A stretch of 32,026 bases of DNA from Actinomadura sp. 7K507 (GCF_004348425.1 NZ_SMKK01000094.1:1-32026), one strand, 5' to 3'. Numbered from the stretch's first letter, positions 7,263 through 16,205 are shown. Numbers and translations are program-made. The notes: generated by a model not told the origin, from the sequence alone.

Positions 7263-7586
7263 GCCTCGCGTAGCGCCCCTTTACCGGGCATTTTCTCGGG
7301 CGGGTCTTACGGGACGACGCCCGCCGCGCGGCATTTGACGCCCACTGATGCCGTACTTCGTCCCGGTGAAGGTTCGCCTTACGGGACGGCGCGCCCGCGA
7401 GCGATCGTGCGCCGACCCGGCTATGGAATCAGGTCATGTTCTCACTCAGAGCGACCAGCACGAATTTGGTGGGCACCCCAAGATCATGGCGGGGAGTTGA
7501 TGCTCCGGCTCCGGTTCCACACGTCCAAGTCGTTCGATGATCAGAGCGTCAAGACTTGCAGGTGTCCATTGATCCGCAGTCCCACG
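7263..7586. other. Gene-poor stretch with a short direct repeat
   Basis: An open frame crosses the stretch but reads as non-coding. CTTACGGGACG occurs at 7306-7316 and 7378-7388, 72 bases apart, each followed by a GC-rich stretch ending in GCCCG. The repeat may be the trace of an insertion or of a regulatory site. Nothing else was recognised. Confidence 0.35.
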
Positions 7587-8150
7587 GACGTCACCGACCC
7601 CGCCGACGCCTTCTTCGTCACCTACCTCAACAACCGCGACTTCTCCGTGTCCATGGAGGAAGTCGTCGCAGCGGAGCCCGGCGTGGACGCGGTGCAAGGG
7701 GCTGGCAGCGGCATCCTCGCCGTCACGGCGGAGGCGCTGCCCGGCTTCGTCCTCGCGGACGACGCGGTGAGCGAGTGGACGTGGACTTTCTCCACCGAGG
7801 TCGCGCCGACCGGGCGGCCGACTGACGTCGACACCGAGCCGACCCAGCCGCCCGCGGCCGGTGACGGCGGCGGCCACGATGGCGGGTCGCTGGCCACCAC
7901 CGGCGCCCCCAGGGGGATTGCGGCCGCCGCGCCGGCCCTGCTCGGCGCTGTAAGGGTGGTCGTGCTGCGCCGCCGCCCCGCCACCGTCCGCCAGATCCTC
8001 TCGGTGCCCGGCGCGGAGCTGCTCGGGTCTGCGCCGGGCACCGGGGCGGTCCCGCAACCCATCGCATCACCGCGCTCGGCTGACACGGACGTCGTCGCGC
8101 GTCGGCGGAAGAGGACGCCACGGCCTCGGAGAGGCGAGGCCGTGGCATGA
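7587..8150 (+). pseudogene. C-terminal part of a cell-wall surface protein with an LAxTG sorting motif
   Basis: The frame reads DVTDPADAFFVTYLNNRDFS and later an Asp/Gly/Pro/Thr-rich linker (TDVDTEPTQPPAAGDGGGHD). LATTG follows at 7890-7904, then a hydrophobic stretch (IAAAAPALLGAVRVVVL) and RRR. This is the layout of a sortase-anchored protein; LAxTG is the motif preferred by class E sortases of actinobacteria. No signal peptide or proper start is present. About 55 extra residues follow the RRR, where such proteins normally end, which suggests a late frameshift. The frame is continuous with the transfer ATPase fragment upstream, so an artificial fusion is open from 6972 to 8150. Confidence 0.5.
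8117..8146. terminator. Perfect 12-bp hairpin between convergent coding regions
   Basis: GCCACGGCCTCG (8117-8128) and CGAGGCCGTGGC (8135-8146) pair perfectly around the loop GAGAGG. The hairpin lies 14 bases beyond the stop of the minus-strand dehydrogenase and at the end of the plus-strand surface-protein remnant. It can serve both directions. There is no T tract. Confidence 0.75.
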
Positions 8151-8159
8151 CTGAGGGTG

Positions 8160-8933
8160 TTAACGCCCGCGCTCCTCGCTGATGGAGTTGGCTCCGTCGA
8201 CCGTGATCAGCTGACCCGTTATGTACGACGCGCCTTCGCCGGCGAGGAACGCGATCACGTACGCCACCTCGTCTGCGGTGCCGGACCGGCCGACGGGTGT
8301 CGCCGCGCCCATCTTCCGCTCGTAGGCGGAGGCGGATGCCGTGTCGATCCACCCCGGAGCGACCGCGTTCACCGTGACGCCCGCCGCGGCCGTGTCGATC
8401 GCCGTCGAGCGCGTCAGTCCGACAACGCCGGCCTTCGCCGCGTGGTACGCGACGTCGCCGCCGTAGGCGGCGACGGGCCCTGATACCGAGGACACGTTGA
8501 CGATACGGCCGTAGCCGGCAGCCCGCATGTGGCCCAGGACGGCGCGGGTCATGAGGAACGTCGTGGTCAGATTCCGATCCAGCGAGGCATGCCAGTGGTC
8601 GAGGGAAAGTCTGTCGGTCGCACCCGAGCCGTACGAGCTGGACACGGCAGTCATCCCGGCGTTGTTGACGAGGACGTCCACGCCGCCGAACGAGTCCAGT
8701 GCGCACGCGACGACGGCGTCCACGCCGGCCTGATCGGTGAGGTCGGCGATCACCCCTTCCACGCGGATACCCACGGCGCGCAGCTCTGAGACTCTTCCGA
8801 AGATGCGGTTCGTCGTCGACGTGATCACCACCTGAGTTCCGCTGGCGCCGAGCAGACGTGCCGCCGCGAAACCGATTCCCTGCGTGCTTCCGGCGCCGGT
8901 GATGATGGCGACTGGCGGTCTTTGCGTGGTCAT
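8160..8933 (-). CDS. SDR-family NAD(P)-dependent oxidoreductase
   Basis: The product has 257 residues, the usual length of a classical short-chain dehydrogenase. It begins with the Rossmann segment AIITGAGSTQGIGFAAA, which has a slightly lengthened glycine motif. VLVNNAGM follows, then VNVSSVSG with the catalytic serine (S149), and VAYHAAKAG with Y163 and K167. PGWIDT and ITVDGA near the end are also typical. It probably reduces a carbonyl or oxidises an alcohol in the cytoplasm, as FabG-type enzymes do; the substrate cannot be told. Its ATG overlaps the stop of the upstream membrane-protein gene (ATGA), so the two are probably translated together. A hairpin terminator follows. Confidence 0.93.
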   Translation of the reverse strand: MTTQRPPVAIITGAGSTQGIGFAAARLLGASGTQVVITSTTNRIFGRVSELRAVGIRVEGVIADLTDQAGVDAVVACALDSFGGVDVLVNNAGMTAVSSSYGSGATDRLSLDHWHASLDRNLTTTFLMTRAVLGHMRAAGYGRIVNVSSVSGPVAAYGGDVAYHAAKAGVVGLTRSTAIDTAAAGVTVNAVAPGWIDTASASAYERKMGAATPVGRSGTADEVAYVIAFLAGEGASYITGQLITVDGANSISEERGR

Positions 8934-9424
8934 GGTGACGCCTTCCGTTGTTGTGGCATTGCCGCGCCGGAGTCACTGCGGCGGTTGACGGCACATCCCG
9001 CGACGATCAGCAGGCCCTCGGCCGCTGTGACTCTCGCCGGGTCGCGAGTGGTGGTGTCACTCGCCCTGGTTGCGTCGAACTGAGCCATGACCAGTGCGGC
9101 TGTGCTCGCAAATCCGGACGCGAGGGTGCGACGTCCGGTATCCACGGTCAAAATGGTCAGGACCATGCCGAGGACGGCGAACGCGATCGCGCCCCAGAGT
9201 GGGTCCACCGCCGCCAGGAAGAGCGGGACGAACAGAGGGATCGAGTATGCGGTGAAGACCCATCGCGTGCCGGACCGGAGGTACACGTCCGTTGCTTGAG
9301 AACTGGCCAACCGGCGATGCATGTCGGAGTCGCTGTAGAAGAACACCCCGACGATGAAGATCCCCAGGAGCGTGGCCGACACACCAGCCAGGCCCAGCAA
9401 GAATTCCTCGTCCACTGCGTTCAT
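8930..9424 (-). CDS. Small membrane protein of unknown function
   Basis: The product has 164 residues and at least three clear hydrophobic helices: about residues 7-29 (FLLGLAGVSATLLGIFIVGV), 55-75 (VFTAYSIPLFVPLFLAAV) and 76-95 (LWGAIAFAVLGMVLTILTVD). A weaker one lies near 138-147. The ATG at 9424 has GAGGGGGA as a ribosome-binding site. The gene overlaps the dehydrogenase start by four bases, so the two form an operon. The family was not recognised. A role beside the dehydrogenase, for example in membrane lipid metabolism, is only a guess. Confidence 0.8.
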   Translation of the reverse strand: MNAVDEEFLLGLAGVSATLLGIFIVGVFFYSDSDMHRRLASSQATDVYLRSGTRWVFTAYSIPLFVPLFLAAVDPLWGAIAFAVLGMVLTILTVDTGRRTLASGFASTAALVMAQFDATRASDTTTRDPARVTAAEGLLIVAGCAVNRRSDSGAAMPQQRKASP

Positions 9425-9550
9425 GAGCGTTCCCCCTCTCTCTGGCGACTCGCCGAACAGGACGCGATGCGCTACTGCGCGTACGACCCCATCTCCGGGT
9501 GCGTCCGGACATCTTTCGTTCGTATCTCAGAACCTGTTTTTCCCACACGG

Positions 9551-9784
9551 TCAAGGGGGTCCCGCTCGACGAACGAAGGAGACGCTGCCGGTGGCCGCGG
9601 ACACAGGTTCGATGCGGCCACCTAGCTCCGTGATCGGAGGCCCGGCCGATGCGCCGTGGGGGCCGTTCCTGCTCGTCGTCAGCACGGGATCACCGACCTC
9701 AGTCCGCCGCATCACACGGTTGGCGACGGATCCGTCAGCGGCCGCACGGCTCGCGCCGCTGACTCCAATGATGAATACCTTCAT
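9551..9784 (-). pseudogene. Possible truncated NAD(P)-binding oxidoreductase
   Basis: An ATG at 9784 follows a good ribosome-binding site (GGAGAGGAG) and starts MKVFIIGVSGAS, the usual first strand and turn of NmrA- or epimerase-like NAD(P)-binding proteins. After about 12 residues the similarity to a Rossmann fold fades, and the frame stops after 77 codons, far short of the 200-300 residues expected. This looks like a gene start followed by deletion or decay. It is divergent from a broken TetR gene, a common pairing for such oxidoreductases. A genuine small protein cannot be excluded. Confidence 0.4.
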
Positions 9785-9862
9785 CGAATGCTCCTCTCCG
9801 CCGTCGCAGCTCGTAGATCAGATGCCGGATCCGTCCCGGAGCTCCGTGACAGGAGGATGAGG

Positions 9863-10445
9863 TGGACCGAGGCGACGGCTCTGCACGCAGGTCCCGGCAA
9901 TCCGCTCGCCGCCGGTCCCCGAGATCTCCTCAGGCTCGCACCGGTGGCGGAGCCTTCGCATCGGTAGAAGCCCCTTAGGTCACCGAGAGTGTCCAAGAGT
10001 GACCTGATCCATCACTTCGGCAGTCGGGACCAACTGCTCATCGCTGTCGTGCAGGACGTGCAGGAGCGCTTCCGTGCGACGGTCCTCAGCCACCTCGACC
10101 TGTCGGAGAACCACCCCGGGAAGATGGCTGCGGGCCTACGTCCGCGCGCTCTGCGGGGAGAGCTCACAGGCTGTGGCGGCGCGCGACTTCACGGCAGTCG
10201 CCTCCTGGGGCGGCCTGCACGCGCTCCCCGCGGTCTCTGCGGTGTCCGACGAGCACAGCGCATGGCAGCATGATCGGTTCGCCGTCGACGGGCTGGGTGC
10301 CGAGCGTATCCAAGTGGTGCGTCGCGCCGCCGAGGGTGTAGCCCTCGCTGCCTCGTATGGCGAGGAGGACGAGGCCAGCATCGGGACGGCCCGCCGCCTG
10401 CTGCTCGCACTTGCCACGGACGGCACCTTTCGCACGCCGATATGA
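9863..10445 (+). pseudogene. TetR-family transcriptional regulator, disrupted by frameshifts
   Basis: A GTG at 9863 preceded by AGGAGG is the likely original start, but the N-terminal helices are garbled. The recognition helix region SKSDLIHHFGSRDQLLIAVV is clear from about 9990. After QERFRATVLSHLDLSENHPG the coding frame shifts near 10125, and the ligand-binding half continues as LRAYVRALCGESSQAVAARD, GLHALPAVSAVSDEHSAWQH and ASIGTARRLLLALATDGTFR, ending at TGA 10443-10445. At least two indels are needed to restore the gene. It is divergent from a truncated oxidoreductase that it may once have repressed. Confidence 0.75.
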
Positions 10446-10469
10446 CGCCGTAAGCCGTGCGCCGGCGTC
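10444..10469. terminator. Hairpin between convergent TetR remnant and LuxR gene
   Basis: GACGCCG (10444-10450) pairs with CGGCGTC (10463-10469) around a 12-base loop. It begins at the stop codon of the TetR remnant and lies 17 bases beyond the stop of the minus-strand LuxR gene. The stem is short and has no T tract. Confidence 0.4.
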
Positions 10470-10485
10470 GCGCGCAACGGCCGTG

Positions 10486-13317
10486 TCAGGGCAACGACAG
10501 TTCTCTGAGCTGGCGACGGGAGGTGATGCCGAGCTTGCGGAAGATGCTGCGCAGGTGGGATTCGATGGTGCGGGGGCTGAGGAACAGTTGCGCACCGACC
10601 TCCCGGGAGGTCGCTCCGGTGGCCACCATCCGTGCAACGTGCAGTTCCTGGGGCGTTAGCTCATCGGCGGGTTGGGCGGTGCGTTTGCGTGGGTGCTCGC
10701 CGGTAGCGCCTAGCTCGCGGGCCGCGCGCTCGGCGAAGGCTTCCGCCCCCATGCTCGTCAGGAGCTCGTGGGCGGTGCGGAGCTGTTCGCGGGCGTCCTG
10801 GCGGCGGCCTTCACGGCGCAGCCACTCGCCATAGACCAGGTGGGTGCGGGCGAGGTAGATCGCCATCCGGCACCCCCGCAGGTACTCGATCGACTCCCGG
10901 TAGTGCTGCTCGGCAGCGGGCCCGTTGCTGGTCAGCGCTCGTGATCGCGCCGCGAGCCCGAGCGCCCACTGCGTACCGCTGGCGAGTGCTCGCGAACTGA
11001 GCTGCTCGAGCGCGGCACCAGCGCGCTCCTGTTGGCCCGCGCGACACGCCGCCTCGACCAGCTCGGGGAGAGCGAAGCTGGCGTGCGCCAGCTCGTCGGA
11101 TTTGCATGCTTCTGTTGCGGCGTCCAGGGCGGTTGGGTAGTTGCCCAGAGCATTGTGCAGCACCGCCAGCGCGTACTGAGCCAAGCTTACTCCGCTGCGT
11201 CCAGTCGCTACTTGCACGCTAGCCGTGTGCAGCCGGGCCGTTTCGTCCTGCTGGCCGCGCCAAGCGGCTAGCACGAGCCGAGCGGCATGCCAGGGCAGGG
11301 CCCCCGTCGCCTGTGCGAGAGCGCCTTCCGCGGCGGCCAGCTCGGCAGCCCGAGCGAGTCTGCCGGAGAGCACCATGTCGAACGATTGGATGAGGAGCGC
11401 CGTGGGCAGTGTCGCGAGTGCACCGACCTCGCGGGCGTACCGAACGTTTCGGCTGGTCAGCACGTGGAGCAGGTCGTCGTCGAAGAGCGCCAACGCGATG
11501 CGGCTGGCCAACCACAGCCAGCGGGCGTCGCCGTCGCTCGCGACCTGAGAGCGGGGTTGGTGGGCGCAGAACGCCTCGAGCGCGCGGCGTAGTCCGGGCA
11601 CGCCCGCCTCGTACCCATCGACGACTGCCGTCACCAAGCCGTCGAGCAGCAGATCCGCAGGCCTGGGTTCTCCCAGTGCAGCGGGTGCGTCCCGGGCGGC
11701 TTCAGCCACCTCCCGCACACCACGGCCGGGGCCGGGGCCGCCGATGACGGTCGCAGCCCCCAGGGCCTGCAGGTAGGTCTCGCGGGACAGGGCGGGGTCG
11801 AGCGGGGCGAGGGTCGCGGCGGCGGCGAGCAGCATCCGCGGCACGTCATTGCCTCGCGTCAGGTGGAACGCGATCCGGGCGCGGAGCAGCTCGAGACGGG
11901 CCTGCGGTAGGGCGTCCAGCGGCCCGGTGGCTGCGATCGCCAACAGCTCCAGAGCTGCCTCGCTTGCACCGGCCTCATGCTTGGCGTGCGCGGCCTCGAG
12001 CGCCCGGCTCGCCCGAGTGGCAGGCTCAGGGGTGAGCTCGGCCGCCCGTTTGAGAAAGGCACCCGCAGCGGCCAGCCCACCTCGGGCACGCGCCCGGTCA
12101 GCCGAACGCTCCAGGCCCGCGGCGGCGTCTTCGTCGAATCCGAGGACTTCCTGCGCGTGGTGCCACGCACGGCGGTCCGGGTCGGCCGCGGGGTCGGTCG
12201 CCTCTGCCAGCGCACCGTGGGCGCGGCGACGGTCCGGTGGTGCAGCGGCATGGTAGACCGCCGAGCGCACCAACGGGTGGCGGAACCGCACCCGGGCGCC
12301 AATCTTCAGCAGCCCGGCGAGCTCGGCGGGCCTGGCCGCCTCGGGGGAGATACCCAGGTGTTCGGCCGCTCGCAACAAGAGTGCCACCTCGCCGGTCGGC
12401 TCGGCCGCGGCGACCAGCAGCAGTACCTGAGTCTCGGCTGGCAGGCTGCCAGAGCGGCGCTGGAAGCTCTGCTCGATGCGGCGCGGGACGTCGAGTGCGT
12501 CGGGCAAGGCGTAACCGCCGGCCAGCTGTGCCGCAGGGGCGCTTCTGGGCAACTCCACCAGTGCGAGGGGGTTCCCCCGCGCCTCGGCGAGTATCTGCTC
12601 GAACACCCCAGCATCGAGCGGGGTACGAACCGCCGTGGCGAGCAGCGCCCGCGCGTCGGCTTCGCCGAGTCCGTCCAGGCGGAGCTCGGGCAGTCCCGCG
12701 AACGGGGCAACGTCCCCCTCGGCGTCCCCCTCGGCGGAGTCGCGTAGTGCGAACACGAGCGCCAGATGTTCCGCCGCCAGCCGTCGTGCCACGAATGCCA
12801 GAACCTGTGCGGACGCCTGGTCCAACCACTGGGCGTCGTCGACGAGGCAGAGCAGCGGCCCCTCCTCGGCGACCTCGGCCAGCAGGTTGAGTGTCGCCAG
12901 GCCCACGTGGAACCCGTCCGGCGCAGTACCGTCGCGCAACCCGAACGCCACGTTCAAAGCAGTCTGCTGCGGATCGGGCAGCGCACCCATTCGGTCCAGC
13001 AATGGCGCACAGAGCTGGTGCAAGCCCGCGAACGCGAACTGCGTCTCGGACTCCACCCCGACCGAAGACTCCACCCGGAAGCCAAGTGGAACGGCCGTGT
13101 CCCGAGCGTGCTCGAGCAGTGCCGTCTTCCCGATACCCGCCTCGCCACGCACGACGATGGCCCTGCTACGACCGGCCCGTGCCTGCGCGAGGACATCGTC
13201 GACCGCTTCGCGCTCTGCGCGCCGGCCCAGGAGATCGATCAGAATCGCTCCCGTCAGTGTCGACCCGGTGCTTTGCACCGGCTTAAGTAATTCTGACCGA
13301 TGCGAACCGCAACGCAC
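10486..13317 (-). CDS. LuxR-family regulator with N-terminal AAA ATPase domain (LAL type)
   Basis: The product is about 930-943 residues long, normal for large ATP-binding LuxR regulators. The N-terminus carries LLGRRAEREAVDD and the P-loop GEAGIGKTALLEH. A Walker B stretch follows (LLCLVDDAQWLDQAS). The middle is a long helical, TPR-like region. The end is a LuxR DNA-binding domain: ELTPQELHVARMVATGATSR and FLSPRTIESHLRSIFRKLGI. Such proteins activate transcription in response to a ligand and ATP, often in sugar or secondary-metabolite clusters. The start is uncertain: GTG at 13317 gives the longest frame, GTG at 13278 is possible, and family members usually begin close to the LLGRR motif (about 13235). 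A broken IS630 copy lies 14 bases upstream of the longest start, so the original promoter may be lost. Confidence 0.9.
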   Translation of the reverse strand: MRCGSHRSELLKPVQSTGSTLTGAILIDLLGRRAEREAVDDVLAQARAGRSRAIVVRGEAGIGKTALLEHARDTAVPLGFRVESSVGVESETQFAFAGLHQLCAPLLDRMGALPDPQQTALNVAFGLRDGTAPDGFHVGLATLNLLAEVAEEGPLLCLVDDAQWLDQASAQVLAFVARRLAAEHLALVFALRDSAEGDAEGDVAPFAGLPELRLDGLGEADARALLATAVRTPLDAGVFEQILAEARGNPLALVELPRSAPAAQLAGGYALPDALDVPRRIEQSFQRRSGSLPAETQVLLLVAAAEPTGEVALLLRAAEHLGISPEAARPAELAGLLKIGARVRFRHPLVRSAVYHAAAPPDRRRAHGALAEATDPAADPDRRAWHHAQEVLGFDEDAAAGLERSADRARARGGLAAAGAFLKRAAELTPEPATRASRALEAAHAKHEAGASEAALELLAIAATGPLDALPQARLELLRARIAFHLTRGNDVPRMLLAAAATLAPLDPALSRETYLQALGAATVIGGPGPGRGVREVAEAARDAPAALGEPRPADLLLDGLVTAVVDGYEAGVPGLRRALEAFCAHQPRSQVASDGDARWLWLASRIALALFDDDLLHVLTSRNVRYAREVGALATLPTALLIQSFDMVLSGRLARAAELAAAEGALAQATGALPWHAARLVLAAWRGQQDETARLHTASVQVATGRSGVSLAQYALAVLHNALGNYPTALDAATEACKSDELAHASFALPELVEAACRAGQQERAGAALEQLSSRALASGTQWALGLAARSRALTSNGPAAEQHYRESIEYLRGCRMAIYLARTHLVYGEWLRREGRRQDAREQLRTAHELLTSMGAEAFAERAARELGATGEHPRKRTAQPADELTPQELHVARMVATGATSREVGAQLFLSPRTIESHLRSIFRKLGITSRRQLRELSLP

Positions 13318-13330
13318 CAGGTCTAGAGGG

Positions 13331-14244
13331 TTAATTGGTGTTGGCGGGTGTGGTGTTGAGGGTGAGGCCTGTGGGGGCGAGGCAGCCGTCGATCACGCCG
13401 GGGTGGTGCTGGATGACCTTGAGCCGGTGCTTGATCATGCCGGCGAGGTCGTCCAGGTCGGTGGCAAGGAACCCGGCACGCTCGCCTTTGCGGCGCCGGT
13501 AGCGGTGCAGCCGGTAGATCAACCTGGATCGGTGGCCGGGCCGGAGGCAGACCATCCCGGCGATCGAGACCCGCGAACCGTGCTCACCGCCGTGCACCCT
13601 CACCTGCGGGTGGTGTCCCCGGCGGCTCCAGGAGCGTCCTTTGGGCGGCCTGAGCCCTTGACCGGCCTCGTCTTCGAAGCAGATCCAGGCGCCCAGGTCC
13701 GCCGAGGTGTTTCCACCTGCGGCCACACCTGCTCTTTCCACACCTCGATCGCCCGGTCGTCGCGTTCGATGGCGCGGCGTCCGGGGACCTGCACCGACCA
13801 GCCGTTGCGGCGCAGCAGCAGCGACACCCCGGGCCGGGTGTAGTCGATACCGAACAGCAGGCGGATCACCTCGGCGACCCGGTCCAGCGTCCACCGCTGG
13901 TCATGAGTCCAGCCGTGCGCGGCGGGGCCGCGGTTCAACTCGGCCTCCAGCCGCGCGAAGGCCGCCTGGTCCAGCCGCGGCCGTCCATGCGGGCCCTTGG
14001 ACCGCAGCGCCTCGGCCCCGCCCTCGCGCCAGACCCGCCGCCATTTCTCCACCTGCCGCAGCCCGACCCGCAACTCCGCCGCGACCTGCGCGTTCGGCCG
14101 GCCTTCGGGGGCGGTGCGGCTCTCGCTGGACCGCTGGAGCACCCGGGCCGACATCGCGACGGTCTTCGGGGTGCCGTCCAGAGTGATCCCGCTCAGCTCG
14201 ACCTCGCCGGCCTGCTGGGCCATCGTCAGCTTCCCGGGCGACAC
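13331..14244 (-). pseudogene. IS630-family transposase, frameshifted and internally deleted
   Basis: The first frame has the helix-turn-helix part (AAELRVGLRQVEKWRRVWRE, GAEALRSKGPHGRPRLDQAA, RNGWSVQVPGRRAIERDD). Near 13700 the signal shifts to a second frame: LGAWICFEDEAGQGLRPPKG with the first catalytic aspartate, then RSRLIYRLHRYRRRKGER. The sequence then jumps straight to a typical C-terminal end, LDDLAGMIKHRLKVIQHHPG and VIDGCLAPTGL. The roughly 80 residues between, which in complete relatives carry the second aspartate (WDNLNxH) and the catalytic glutamate, are missing. The element cannot transpose by itself. Terminal inverted repeats were not recognised. Confidence 0.88.
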
Positions 14245-14310
14245 CCTGAGATGGATCTCCTGCTCGCCGCATTGCCCGACAGGCTTGTCGGCACACGCGC
14301 CGGAACGGGC

Positions 14311-14988
14311 TCACCGGCCGTTCTCGGTCAGCCTGCCGTCGGTCATGGAGTACACCCGGTCGGCGGCGGTGAGCTTGGCCAGGTCGTGGGTGACCATGAC
14401 CGTGGCCAGCCGCCGATCGCGAGTCAGCCGTTCCAGCAGCTTGACGATCTGCTCGCCGCGGTAGTGGTCGAGGGAACTGGTGGGCTCGTCCGCGAGCAGC
14501 ACTTCGGGTCCGTTCATCAGCGCACGGGCGATGTTGACCCGCTGCCGTTCGCCGCCCGACAGCTGGTGCGGCCGTTTGTGCTCCTTGCCCGCGAGATCCA
14601 CGGCGGCCAGCAGCTCCCGGGCCCGGACGGCGGCCGTCCGCGGCGACCGGCCGGCCATGTGCGCCATCACGGTCAACTGGTCGAGGGCCGTCAGCGAGGC
14701 CAGCAGGTTGGGGTGCTGGAAGACGATGCCGATGTGGTCGCGGCGCAGCCGGGTGCGTTCGGCGGGACGCAGTTCGTTGACCGGGCGGCCCGCGATCGAG
14801 ACCTTCCCGGAGGCCGGGGTGATGAGCGTCGCGGCGACGGCCAGCAGGCTCGACTTGCCCGATCCCGACGGGCCGACGACCGCGGTGAACTCGCCGGGCC
14901 CGACCGCCAGACTCACATGATCGAGCGCTGTCAGGGTGCGGTCCCCGTCGGGGTAGGTCAGGACGACGTCGGTGAGGGCGAGGCTCAT
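14311..14988 (-). CDS. ABC transporter ATP-binding protein (MacB/LolD-like)
   Basis: The product has 225 residues with all ABC motifs: Walker A GPSGSGKSS, a Q-loop in GIVFQHPNL, signature LSGGERQRV, Walker B with EVLLADEPTSSLD and the switch histidine in VMVTHDLAKL. The short length and the E-P-T-S-S-L-D motif match ATPases that serve FtsX-like permeases, such as MacB, LolD, HrtA and BceA types. Its ATG at 14988 overlaps the stop of the permease gene (ATGA), so the two are co-translated. It should power the adjacent permease from the cytoplasm. The divergent histidine kinase pair suggests control by envelope or small-molecule stress. Confidence 0.95.
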   Translation of the reverse strand: MSLALTDVVLTYPDGDRTLTALDHVSLAVGPGEFTAVVGPSGSGKSSLLAVAATLITPASGKVSIAGRPVNELRPAERTRLRRDHIGIVFQHPNLLASLTALDQLTVMAHMAGRSPRTAAVRARELLAAVDLAGKEHKRPHQLSGGERQRVNIARALMNGPEVLLADEPTSSLDHYRGEQIVKLLERLTRDRRLATVMVTHDLAKLTAADRVYSMTDGRLTENGR

Positions 14989-16040
14989 CGTGCGGCTCCC
15001 AGCGCGGTCAGCGGATCGACAGAGGTGATCTTGCGGATGGCCAGTGCGGCACCCGCCGCTCCGAGGAGGGTCAGCACCGCGACGGGCACCACGGTGGTGG
15101 CCGCGGAGACCACGAACGGGACCCCGTCGCCGATCGCGAGCCCGGCCAGCGCGCCGACGGCGCCGCCGAGTCCGGCCCCGGCCAGCAGCATTAGAACGGC
15201 CTGGCCCAGCGCGTCGCGAAGCAGGTAGCCGGTGCTGGCGCCGAGCGCTTTCAGCACGGCGACGTCGCCGCGGCGCTGGATCGTCCAAACGGTGAAGAAC
15301 GCGCCGATGACCAGAGCCGAGATGACGAACAGGAATCCCCGCATCAGCTGAAGCGACCCGTTCTCGCCGGAGAACGACGGAATTGCGGACTTCGCGTCCC
15401 CCAGGGCGAGGGTGGTGGTGCCGAGCCGCCGGTCGGCCGCGTCCAGGTCCGGGTGCCCGGTCTCGTGCAGCAGCAGGACGGTCGCGGCCTGGCCGCCCCC
15501 GCCCTGGTCGAGGGCACGCCAGTCCTCAATCCCGATCCAGGCGACCGGGGCGTGGCTGTAGGACGATGCGCCGCCCGTACCCGCCACCGTGAACTCCCGA
15601 CCGGAGACCCGGCCCCTGTCACCGGCCGCCAGGCCGGTGCTCCCAGCCAGCTCCGCCGACAGCACGATCTGACCTGGCGCGGGTGACACCGGGGCCCCGG
15701 AAGCGACCCCGAAGATCGCGACCGGTGCGCCGCGCTCCCCGGACGGGCCGAAGGACAACCGGCTCATCGAGATGCCGAGCGGCTCGGCCGTCACCCCGCC
15801 GGCGTCCTGCCAGCCTCTCAGCGTCTCCTCGCCGATCCGGCTTTCGGAGAACGAGGTCTCCCCTCCGAACACGATGTGGTCGGCGGGCAGGTCCTCGATG
15901 GCCGAGGCGCTGCCGCGCGCCAGACCGGCCGTCAACCCGGACAGCATGGTCACCAGCAGTGTGATGAGCAGCATGACCGATCCCATGAGCGCGAAGCGCC
16001 CCTTGGCGAACCGCAGGTCGCGCAGTGCCACGAACACCAT
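14985..16040 (-). CDS. ABC transporter permease, FtsX-like (DevC/HrtB type)
   Basis: The product has 351 residues in the single-unit layout of DevC/HrtB-like permeases. A first helix near residues 15-40 (LMGSVMLLITLLVTMLSGLT) is followed by a large extracytoplasmic domain to about 230. Three helices close the protein: LFVISALVIGAFFTVW, AVLMLLAGAGLGGAVGALAG and VVPVAVLTLLGAAGAALAIR, with the cytoplasmic loop RRGDVAVLKALGAS characteristic of the FtsX family. The N-terminal MVFVALRDLRFAKGRFALMG is also typical of this group. HrtB-type proteins export haem; others act on lipids or peptides, and the cargo here is unknown. It is the first gene of the minus-strand pair and diverges from the two-component system over a 165-base gap. 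Confidence 0.92.
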   Translation of the reverse strand: MVFVALRDLRFAKGRFALMGSVMLLITLLVTMLSGLTAGLARGSASAIEDLPADHIVFGGETSFSESRIGEETLRGWQDAGGVTAEPLGISMSRLSFGPSGERGAPVAIFGVASGAPVSPAPGQIVLSAELAGSTGLAAGDRGRVSGREFTVAGTGGASSYSHAPVAWIGIEDWRALDQGGGGQAATVLLLHETGHPDLDAADRRLGTTTLALGDAKSAIPSFSGENGSLQLMRGFLFVISALVIGAFFTVWTIQRRGDVAVLKALGASTGYLLRDALGQAVLMLLAGAGLGGAVGALAGLAIGDGVPFVVSAATTVVPVAVLTLLGAAGAALAIRKITSVDPLTALGAAR

Positions 16041-16205
16041 GGCCCCCGTTTCACATTGGCCTTGAATGGACGCTTCCCAGCGTGCGCGGCGCGGCCGTCG
16101 CGGTACATCGTGCGCCGGGGCGGGAGAATCACCCTCTTCCGGACGCCCGGTATCAACCTTTCGATCGATGTGGTGCACGCGCCCGTCGCCTACTCTGAGT
16201 GAGAA

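Noticed and set aside
7446..8057. A minus-strand frame of 203 codons opposite the surface-protein remnant
   Set aside because: It has no recognisable motif. The plus strand has an LAxTG motif, a linker and a hydrophobic tail in order.
13678..13720. The transposase frame change as a programmed frameshift
   Set aside because: No slippery A or G run was seen there, and the gene has also lost catalytic residues, so simple decay explains it better.
14276..14291. Hairpin CCGACA-GGCT-TGTCGG after the first ABC ATPase gene
   Set aside because: The stem is only 6 bp with no T tract; too weak to call a terminator.
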